From Larkinella humicola (lineage in GTDB: Bacteria; Bacteroidota; Bacteroidia; Cytophagales; Spirosomataceae), in the NCBI RefSeq assembly GCF_008727875.1, contig NZ_VTWS01000008.1, forward strand, positions 62,001 through 126,000: 64,000 nucleotides of DNA, given 5' to 3'. The number at the start of each line of letters is the position of its first letter. Position 1 is the stretch's first letter. Under the pieces are notes generated by a model that was not told the DNA's origin, did no database searches, and was given only the letters and a program-made list of their open reading frames with translations. Made by a program: the position numbers and the translations under genes. This document shows, in pieces, positions 57,864 to 64,000 of this stretch.

Positions 57864-59330
57864 CTAGTGCCCGGCCACGGTTTTCCGCCCCGAAGACGGA
57901 GTGTGTCGCCAGTTGGGCAACTCATCGCGGGTAATGACGTCTTTGTCGGTATACACCGCCTTGAGTTGTTCCACCGATTGTTTTTTGATGAAATCGCCCC
58001 CGGTCCAGACGGAAAACCACGACCACCAGGTGCCAAGATTCCGGATCAAATCCGGGTTCGGCAAATTGCCGGATTCCGACAAGGTGACCAGTTTTTTGCC
58101 AGCAAACGCCCTCTGCGCATTCGTCCAGTTGCCACTCAGCGACGCCGTTGGATCGGTGTAAATATCGAGCCCGACCACATCGACGTATGAATCGCCGGGA
58201 TACCAGTCCGGGTGGATCGAGTCGGTGGCGGTATAGACCCAGATCAGGTTATGCAACTGATGATGGTTCGTCAGTCGGTCATGCAACAACCGCCACAGTT
58301 CCTTGAATGGCCCGGCGCCCCGGGCTCCCCACCAGAACCAGCCGCCGGATGCTTCGTGCAGCGGCCGCCACAACACGGGAATATCGGCAGTCTGAAACTT
58401 TTTGAGTTCACCGGCAATCGTGTCGATGTCCCGGAGCAAAAGCTGATACCGTTCGCCCTGCGGATCGGCCAGGGTAGCCGCCAGATCGAAGGTCGTGGCC
58501 CGGGTGTAAAAACCGCTCCACCAAAGCTTATCGGGAGCCTGATCGATCAGATCGGTGGGCGCATTCCAGTGCCAGAGCAGGCTGATGATGCCGCGCCCCT
58601 CCCCTTTCCGCGCCCAGGCCATGCACGCTTCGCTGGACCGCTGGGGAATGGCTCCGTTCTGAACCCGGCTCGGAGAATAGTCCATCAGGTCGAACGAGCC
58701 GATGGCGGGTTCCTTGCCGGTTTTTTCCAGTACATATTCCACATCGTCCTGCTGCCCCGAAATCACCTTGCTGCCATACTGATCGACCAGATACGAAAAC
58801 AACGCTTTGGTCGATGCCGTCGCCTGCGGATCAACGAGAGCTTTAGACGGTTTTGCCGGCGCTGCCACCGTCGTCGGCGTCAGTTGCAGGTAATCGATGC
58901 TAAAGTAGCCCCAGCCCCGGAAAAAAGTTACGGTATTCTGTCCTTCGCGCACCCGGAACTTGCCGGTTTTAGCCACACCAAAGCCAGTATTCTGCGTGAG
59001 CGTACTGCTGGCCTTTTCGTCATTCACCTGAAAATCAACGCCTTTATCGCCGGAAGGAGCTGAATAGCCGATGGCTAATTCATACAAGCCCGCCGTGGCA
59101 TTAAACGAAAGTGTTAGTTGATCAGTGGCATCATCGAAGCCGGTTACGTAGCCCGTTCCCGAAAAACCGGCCACCGAATGAGCAATTTCCACGCCCGACA
59201 GGCTACCGACCTCCGCTTCGAGCCGGATCAGAGCCGGTTCGGTTTGGGCAGGAGTTACAGTTTTCCTAGACGTACACGCCAACAAACTGATCAGAAAAAC
59301 CGTCAAGACCCGTTTACGAAAGGGGAACAT
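57864..59330 (-). CDS. GH26 beta-mannanase lipoprotein with CBM35-like domain
   Basis: A 488-residue surface lipoprotein (lipobox ISLLACTSRK, Cys19). Residues about 33-152 are a CBM35-like module (LIRLEAEVGSLSGVEIAHSV, FFRGWGYFSIDYLQL). The GH26 barrel follows from about 172 (KALFSYLVDQYGSKVISGQQ). The acid/base Glu326 lies in PVLWRPLHEASGGWFWWG and the nucleophile Glu419 in KLVTLSESGNLPNPD. GH26 enzymes mostly cut beta-1,4-mannan. It is in the same orientation as the SusC/SusD and glycan-binding genes upstream and is probably the surface endo-enzyme of that locus. Confidence 0.93.
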   Translation of the reverse strand: MFPFRKRVLTVFLISLLACTSRKTVTPAQTEPALIRLEAEVGSLSGVEIAHSVAGFSGTGYVTGFDDATDQLTLSFNATAGLYELAIGYSAPSGDKGVDFQVNDEKASSTLTQNTGFGVAKTGKFRVREGQNTVTFFRGWGYFSIDYLQLTPTTVAAPAKPSKALVDPQATASTKALFSYLVDQYGSKVISGQQDDVEYVLEKTGKEPAIGSFDLMDYSPSRVQNGAIPQRSSEACMAWARKGEGRGIISLLWHWNAPTDLIDQAPDKLWWSGFYTRATTFDLAATLADPQGERYQLLLRDIDTIAGELKKFQTADIPVLWRPLHEASGGWFWWGARGAGPFKELWRLLHDRLTNHHQLHNLIWVYTATDSIHPDWYPGDSYVDVVGLDIYTDPTASLSGNWTNAQRAFAGKKLVTLSESGNLPNPDLIRNLGTWWSWFSVWTGGDFIKKQSVEQLKAVYTDKDVITRDELPNWRHTPSSGRKTVAGH

Positions 59331-59409
59331 TACGAAGAAGATTTTCCGTCGAAAGCGGATCTGGAATGTTATGATTTGCGGGCCTTATGGGTCTTTAGCC
59401 CCTCATTAA

Positions 59410-59630
59410 TTTAACTTTAATAACTGCCAAAGCGAATGTTTATCAGCCCACTGCTTTAGCTGTGGGAAAATTGAAGCGAAACCGAACCATTCTGGAACCG
59501 TTTTAACGGTTTCATCGTCCAGCAAACCGTTAAAACGGTTCTGCTAGCAGGGAATACTTTTCACTTTCCCCACAGCTAAAGCAGCGGGCTGATAAGCCAA
59601 ACTAGTAATTCGGCAGTTATTAAAGTTAAA
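59410..59630. repeat. 221-bp triple-nested inverted repeat, MITE-like
   Basis: Three nested pairs: outer 59410-59428/59612-59630 (19 bp, exact), middle 59441-59466/59569-59594 (26 bp, one mismatch), inner 59495-59512/59524-59541 (18 bp, exact, itself containing ACCGTTTTAACGGT). It fills most of the 401-base gap between the GH26 gene and the glycan-binding protein gene. No coding potential is visible. It is AT-richer than the flanks. No certain target-site duplication is seen. Confidence 0.85.
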
Positions 59631-59731
59631 TCAATTAGTGGATTTGGACCCAGATAAACCGGGTGCAAAAGTCCGGCAGCGGCCGACCGTTCTTTAGGAC
59701 AATGGGGCAAAATAGCTCGCTAAAATAAACC

Positions 59732-60814
59732 TTATTTAATCAACATCAAATCATCGAAATAGAAGGTCTCATCCTGCTTGTCGGGTCCCTGAATCCGAAA
59801 ACCGACCTGCGTCAGTTTCTTGCCCGCCGACCAGAAATCCACATCCGAGAGTTTGATTTTGAAATACGTCCAGACCCCGGCTTTTACGTCGATCTTGTTT
59901 TTGTCGTCAAAACCGCCAAAACCGGCTTTGCTGGCGTCGGTGGTCAGGTAAAGCGAATAGTCGGCGGAAGCGCCTTTGATCCAGCCCGAGACGTAGGTAT
60001 AATCGGCGGAATACGAAATGGCCGAAGCCGACCAGTTGGCAAACGCGATCAGGTGCCAGTTGCCTTTCTGGAAGTTCTTCCCGACCGACGCCGTTCCGGA
60101 CCGAAACTCTTTGGTCGAAACCGCACCCGCATCACCCCAGGAACCATCCTGAAAACCAGCCCCGTACGCATCGCCGAAGATCATATACGACTTGTCGACG
60201 TTGACCAGTTCCTGGGTTGTTTTCAACAGGCCCGTTCCGTTGGTAATGTCCAGCGTGGCCCGGTTCACCGTCGTTGCTGGCATTTTGATCACCAGCTTCT
60301 TCTTCTCCTTCGAAACGATGGTAGCGGCATCCGATGTACCGGTTAACTTAACCGAGGTAACATCATCCAGGTTGTTGCCCGTAATCGTAATTTCCGAGCC
60401 CCTGGTAAAGTTATAATTAGAAACCTCCGAAACCGTCGGATAGGCCAGCACCCGGAAGGGCACCGAAACCGTCCGGCCTTCGCTGTTCGTAAAAATGACG
60501 TTTTGCACACCACCCACAACCTCGTCCGGCACCCGGAAAATGAGCGCCTTGTCGGTGTTTAAGGTCGGTTGAAAACCGGCGGGAACGTTCTGTTTTTCGA
60601 ACACAATGCTGCGCATATCGCCCAGCCCGGAGCCGGTCAGCGTAACGACCGTTCCACCAGCCGCCGAGTCGGGAGCCAGTTTGGTAGCAACGGGATTTCC
60701 CGCCGTATACTGCGGCCGACCGTCGGTATCTTCTTCGCAGGCAGTCATCGTCAGGCCCGTCATCAGGGTCACGAACGACAAGCCCGCCAGGTGTTTAAAT
60801 CGATTGAATGTCAT
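59732..60814 (-). CDS. Surface glycan-binding lipoprotein with IPT/TIG domains (SGBP-B type)
   Basis: A 360-residue lipoprotein (lipobox GLTMTACEED, Cys26). Two IPT/TIG Ig-like domains span about residues 45-210 (GGTVVTLTGSGLGDMRSIVF; RGSEITITGNNLDDVTSVKL). The C-terminal 150 residues are a beta-jelly-roll ending ETFYFDDLMLIK, like the glycan-binding domain of Bacteroidota SGBP-B proteins. Such proteins grip polysaccharide at the surface for the SusCD importer. It follows the second SusD gene, as is usual, and precedes the GH26 gene, though the MITE-like repeat separates them. Confidence 0.9.
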   Translation of the reverse strand: MTFNRFKHLAGLSFVTLMTGLTMTACEEDTDGRPQYTAGNPVATKLAPDSAAGGTVVTLTGSGLGDMRSIVFEKQNVPAGFQPTLNTDKALIFRVPDEVVGGVQNVIFTNSEGRTVSVPFRVLAYPTVSEVSNYNFTRGSEITITGNNLDDVTSVKLTGTSDAATIVSKEKKKLVIKMPATTVNRATLDITNGTGLLKTTQELVNVDKSYMIFGDAYGAGFQDGSWGDAGAVSTKEFRSGTASVGKNFQKGNWHLIAFANWSASAISYSADYTYVSGWIKGASADYSLYLTTDASKAGFGGFDDKNKIDVKAGVWTYFKIKLSDVDFWSAGKKLTQVGFRIQGPDKQDETFYFDDLMLIK

Positions 60815-60845
60815 TGGAAATGGTTACGTTTAGAAGATAGATGAT

Positions 60846-60897
60846 AGAAGTGAGACAAGAGACTATTGACTTCCCTTTCCTCTCTTGTCTCACTTCT
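60846..60897. repeat. Word-built hairpin, TGAGACAAGAGA family (copy 4)
   Basis: AGAAGTGAGACAAGAGA (60846-60862) pairs exactly with 60881-60897; CACTTCTCTTGTCTAG follows as a third copy. It lies between SusD (stop at 60910) and the glycan-binding gene, on the transcript of this locus. Confidence 0.9.
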
Positions 60898-60909
60898 CAC
60901 TTCTCTTGT

Positions 60910-62478
60910 CTAGTTATAATAAGGTACCGGATCTTTGCCCAACTCGGGGTCCTGAACGATTTCGCCGGCTGGAATCGGCAGGTACATTTTGTCTTCGGTG
61001 AAGGTGGTGATGTAACTCGCACCGGTTACCGTTCCGCGGTTCTGCTTTTCGATCATCGCTTTCGCTTTGGCAAACCCCTGACGCTGAATGTCGTACCAGT
61101 AGTCGCCCTCGAAGGCAAACTCAACCCGGCGTTCGTGCAGGATCTGGTCCAGCGTCAGCGACGTCCGGGGCGACAAACCCGCCCGCGTTCGAACAGCATT
61201 CACGGCCTGCAACGCCTTGGCATCGGAGGTGGAAGCCGCTCCGGCCAGCGTGGCTTCGGCGTAAATCAGCAGAATGTCGGCGTAGCGCAACAACACCACA
61301 TTGTTGCCCGAATTCTGACCCAAAACCGACTCCCCACCGAAACTTTTGCCGGGACCGGCAAAGTATTTGACGATGTTGGAACGGGTCGGGCTCAGACTTC
61401 CGCCGTCTGCCGTGGGCTGGATTGTATCGTATTTGAACCCAGTGGCCATGAACTCGTTGTATTTCGGGGCGTTGACGCGCTGCGGTTTCCAGTTCGGATT
61501 GGTCCAGCCGTGTTCCATCACCGACCATTTCCGGCGCAGATCTCCAAACTCATATTCTTTCAGCAAATCCAGTGACGGAATGTACATCTCCCAGGCATCG
61601 GCTTCGGCCGTCCGCAGAGCGCTGGCGCCACGATCCGGATTTTTGATGTTTCCCGTTCCCCAGGGGTCCTGCGCCAGTTGGTGCTGAATCGAAAATAACG
61701 CTTCCGGGTTGTTGTTCATGCTCATTTTGGTGAACATACCTGTGTAATCGCCCACCAGACTGTATTTCCCGGAATTGATCACCTCCTCAGCCTTCGCTTT
61801 GGCGTTCGCGTAGTCTTTGTTGTACAGATACAACTTGGCCATCATACCTTTGGCGACATTTTTTGTCAGGCGACCGGGCACGTCGGATTCGGGCAAACCA
61901 GCTTCGGCCTGTTGCAGTTCTTCCAGCGCAAACCGCAGCACGTCTTTTTGCAAATACCGGGGAATATTGAAATTACCCGACAAAGCCGTGGCACCCGGAT
62001 CGGTAATGATCGGGGCGGCACCCCAGGTCCGGGCGATGTAGAAATACAGCGTTCCACGAATAAAATGGCATTCGGCAATCGCCGGATCGAGGTAGGAAGC
62101 ACCACCCCCGGCGGCTTTTTTCTCCTCGAACGTCTTGATCATCACGTTGGAATACCCGATGATTTTGTAAAACGCACCCCAGGCGGCACCAATCCGCTCG
62201 GAGGCTGAGGAAACCGTAAAGTTCAGGTACTCGACGTCGGTGTAGGTAAACATATTGCCGGACATCACATCGCCGATGGCATCCTGCGCCCGGCTTTCGT
62301 AATTCCGCCAGGGCAAACCGCTGTAGAGCGTGCTGGTTGCAGCCCGAACCTCTTCCGCGTTATTGTAATAATTTCCGGTGGTCGTCCCCGAGAGCGAAGG
62401 CCGCTCGATAAAGTCTTCCTTGCAGGAAGCCAGCAGCATCGCCGAAATGGCCAGGGCGTATATGGATTTTCGTTTCAT
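60910..62478 (-). CDS. SusD/RagB-family lipoprotein (locus 2)
   Basis: A 522-residue outer-membrane lipoprotein. The ATG at 62476-62478 opens the signal peptide with lipobox AMLLASCKEDFIERP (Cys18). SusD features are GTTTGNYYNNAEEVRAATST, ECHFIRGTLYFYIARTWGAA, LLRYADILLIYAEATLAGAA and near the end ILHERRVEFAFEGDYWYDIQ followed by RQGFAKAK. It pairs with the SusC gene 125 bases upstream. The glycan-binding and GH26 genes downstream suggest that the bound ligand is a mannan-type oligosaccharide (inference). Confidence 0.96.
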   Translation of the reverse strand: MKRKSIYALAISAMLLASCKEDFIERPSLSGTTTGNYYNNAEEVRAATSTLYSGLPWRNYESRAQDAIGDVMSGNMFTYTDVEYLNFTVSSASERIGAAWGAFYKIIGYSNVMIKTFEEKKAAGGGASYLDPAIAECHFIRGTLYFYIARTWGAAPIITDPGATALSGNFNIPRYLQKDVLRFALEELQQAEAGLPESDVPGRLTKNVAKGMMAKLYLYNKDYANAKAKAEEVINSGKYSLVGDYTGMFTKMSMNNNPEALFSIQHQLAQDPWGTGNIKNPDRGASALRTAEADAWEMYIPSLDLLKEYEFGDLRRKWSVMEHGWTNPNWKPQRVNAPKYNEFMATGFKYDTIQPTADGGSLSPTRSNIVKYFAGPGKSFGGESVLGQNSGNNVVLLRYADILLIYAEATLAGAASTSDAKALQAVNAVRTRAGLSPRTSLTLDQILHERRVEFAFEGDYWYDIQRQGFAKAKAMIEKQNRGTVTGASYITTFTEDKMYLPIPAGEIVQDPELGKDPVPYYN

Positions 62479-62488
62479 GACTTTTCCT

Positions 62489-62602
62489 ATTGAGTGATTG
62501 GGCGATTGAGTGGTTGAGTGAAGGAGCTCATGAAGATAATTTACCAGGAGCAAGTCCTGTTTTGTATCGCTCAATCGCTCAATTACTCATTCACTCAATC
62601 AT
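62489..62602. repeat. Word-built hairpin of GATTGAGTGATTGAG words
   Basis: The left arm ATTGAGTGATTGGGCGATTG (from 62489) and the right arm CGCTCAATCGCTCAATTACT (from 62569) are imperfect complements built from GATTGAGTG units. It lies between the SusC stop and the SusD start on the leftward transcript, so it could lower SusD output or protect the upstream mRNA. Confidence 0.8.
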
Positions 62603-62603
62603 T

Positions 62604-64000
62604 TTAAAATTGTACATTCGCACCGATGGTAAACGTCCGGGGGTTCGGGTAGTGACCCATGTCTACGTTCATCAGCTTGATGCTGTTGTTGAACGAGCCG
62701 ATTTCGGGGTCGTAACCGGAGTAATTCGTGAACGTTTTGAGGTTCTGAATCGACCCGTAAATCCGCAGGTTCGTCATTTTCACCTTGCTCAACAGCGTTC
62801 TCGGAAGCCGGTAGCCCAGTGTGATGTTCTGAATCCGCCAGTACGATGCATCCTCCACGTAGCGATCCGACATAGCCGTGTTGTTCTTGTTGGTGGTCGT
62901 AAACCGGGGCAGTGCGCCGTCCGTGTTGGTTTCGGTATACCGATCCGTTACGGTTCGCATCTGGTTCGACCAGGCATTGTTCAGCCCTTCCAATTGCCAG
63001 CGGAGGAAGTTGAAAGCTTTGGCGCCCTGGCTCCCCTGAAGGAACAGCGAGAAGTCGAAATCCCCGTAGTTGAGTGAGTTGGTCAAACCCCAGGTGAATT
63101 TCGGGAGCGGACTGCCGATAAAGGTGTAATCCTGCGCGTCGATTTTGCCATCGCCGTTGATGTCCTTGTAGCGAATGTCGCCCAGCCAGGTTTCGTTCTG
63201 GTTCACCTTGTAGCCAAACTGCGGCAAGCTCTTGTCCAGATCTTCCTGCGTGCGGAACAACCCGTCTGTCACCAGCCCCCAGAACGAACCCACCGGATTG
63301 CCGGGCGTCGTGTGCGTAATCAGGTAGTTGTTGTAATACACTTTCCCATCCAGCGCCGAAGCCGCACTGGCCGCCCGGTCGTAGGTATTTTTGAATTGCG
63401 TGAACACCAGGTTGGTTTTCCAGGTAAAGTCGCCTTTCTTGATGTTCGTGGTCGTAATTCCGATGTCGATCCCGGTGTTCGTCATCTGTCCCGCATTGCC
63501 CAAGGGCGCTTTCAGGTCGTCCCACTGGTCGCCCACGCCAATCAGGTTGGGGCCGGTCAGGAAGATGATCATGTCGGACGTCACTTTTTTGTAGACGTCG
63601 ATGGTCGCATCGATCCGGCCGTTCAGGAAACCGAGGTCAACCCCAACGTTGGTGGTTTTGACGGATTCCCACTTGAGGTTCGGATTCGGAATCCCGTTGA
63701 TCATGTTCGAGGAACCGAAGCCCACCGGACCGGAGAAGAACTGCACCGCTCCCACATACGCCGGATTGGGCGCACCGCTCGGGAAGTTCTGGTTCCCGAC
63801 GGTTCCGTAACCAGCGCGCACTTTCATGAAATTCAGCACGTTAGCCACATTGCCTTTCATAAATTTTTCGTTCGAAACCGTCCAGCCAGCCGACACGCCC
63901 GGGAAATTCCCCCAGCGGTTATTCGGACCAAAGTTGGACGAACCGTCGGCGCGGAAACTGGCCGAAAGCGAGTAGCGGTCGTCGTAGGTGTAATTAGCCC
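62604..64000 (-). CDS. SusC/RagA-family TonB-linked receptor, C-terminal part (locus 2; runs off the right edge)
   Basis: The minus strand is open from the window edge to a TAA at 62604-62606. The visible C-terminal 465 or so residues are SusC barrel: [20 protein letters not shown] and [14 protein letters not shown] near the edge, '[20 protein letters not shown]', [20 protein letters not shown] and, near the end, [20 protein letters not shown]; the last residues are [11 protein letters not shown]. An internal GTG at 63894-63896 is not the true start. Locus order is SusC, SusD, glycan-binding protein and GH26, consistent with a mannan-type polysaccharide utilisation locus that continues beyond 64000. 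Confidence 0.95.
   Translation of the reverse strand, partial: ANYTYDDRYSLSASFRADGSSNFGPNNRWGNFPGVSAGWTVSNEKFMKGNVANVLNFMKVRAGYGTVGNQNFPSGAPNPAYVGAVQFFSGPVGFGSSNMINGIPNPNLKWESVKTTNVGVDLGFLNGRIDATIDVYKKVTSDMIIFLTGPNLIGVGDQWDDLKAPLGNAGQMTNTGIDIGITTTNIKKGDFTWKTNLVFTQFKNTYDRAASAASALDGKVYYNNYLITHTTPGNPVGSFWGLVTDGLFRTQEDLDKSLPQFGYKVNQNETWLGDIRYKDINGDGKIDAQDYTFIGSPLPKFTWGLTNSLNYGDFDFSLFLQGSQGAKAFNFLRWQLEGLNNAWSNQMRTVTDRYTETNTDGALPRFTTTNKNNTAMSDRYVEDASYWRIQNITLGYRLPRTLLSKVKMTNLRIYGSIQNLKTFTNYSGYDPEIGSFNNSIKLMNVDMGHYPNPRTFTIGANVQF

Noticed and set aside
1-64000. tRNA, rRNA or known riboswitch genes
   Set aside because: All intergenic regions were read; none shows a cloverleaf with CCA-proximal stem, rRNA core or a riboswitch consensus that I recognise.

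Overview
The window looks like chromosome of a Bacteroidota bacterium, most likely order Cytophagales near Spirosoma/Larkinella (family Spirosomaceae). The evidence is two SusC/SusD-type loci, an ECF sigma/FecR pair, promoters with the Bacteroidota -7 element TAnnTTTG, a Bacteroidota-type small histone H1-like protein, a serine-palmitoyltransferase-like enzyme, and many signal-peptide or lipobox proteins. Most of the window is GC-rich (above 50% by eye). There is no rRNA, tRNA, CRISPR array, transposase or phage gene that I can see. The genus is an inference.

Layout. 1-942: an ECF sigma factor and the start of its FecR anti-sigma factor, which runs off the left edge. 1119-1348: a decayed LuxR-type response-regulator gene. 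1387-10499: a leftward run of secreted sugar-acting proteins (ThuA/sugar dehydrogenase/cytochrome c fusion, small secreted protein, GH106 rhamnosidase-type enzyme, CE15 glucuronoyl esterase). Facing it is an NrtR-like NUDIX regulator (10629-11405), and two palindromic operator-like sites lie in the shared promoter region. 11456-18287: SYLF protein, cNMP-binding patatin phospholipase, and a large DUF6807/dehydrogenase/HEAT/cytochrome c fusion. 18525-22004: housekeeping genes (gatA, tatA, DUF1232, mdh). 22111-33556: envelope and secreted proteins (sialidase-type, propeller, YceI, porin, zinc metalloprotease, DUF4136, deacetylase, SIMPL, M23); 23.7-25.5 kb is clearly AT-richer. 33695-48148: transport and core metabolism (POT transporter, SUI1, lipid kinase, MaoC, histone-like protein, SPT-like enzyme, accC, DUF1080, queA, ispD, meaB) and an uncharacterised protein with a DxDD-type motif. 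48329-53315: a SusC/SusD pair with no enzyme beside it. 54752-64000: a second SusC/SusD locus with a surface glycan-binding protein, GH26 mannanase and sialate O-acetylesterase-type esterase, which fits acetylated mannan use, plus an exported intradiol dioxygenase.

The strongest signal beyond the genes is a set of intergenic hairpins. Their arms are made of short repeated words that recur as families at different gene junctions (AATGTAAAATGATG, TGAGACAAGAGAGTAAAGAC, GGCTGACGCA, CCGTAAACGG, GATTGAGTGATTGAG). A separate 221-bp triple-nested inverted repeat at 59410-59630 looks like a MITE. Two genes absent from long-ORF views were found by translation: a 37-residue membrane peptide (36626-36739) and a 59-residue histone H1-like protein (37716-37895).

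All functional calls are from motif recognition by eye; no search was run.
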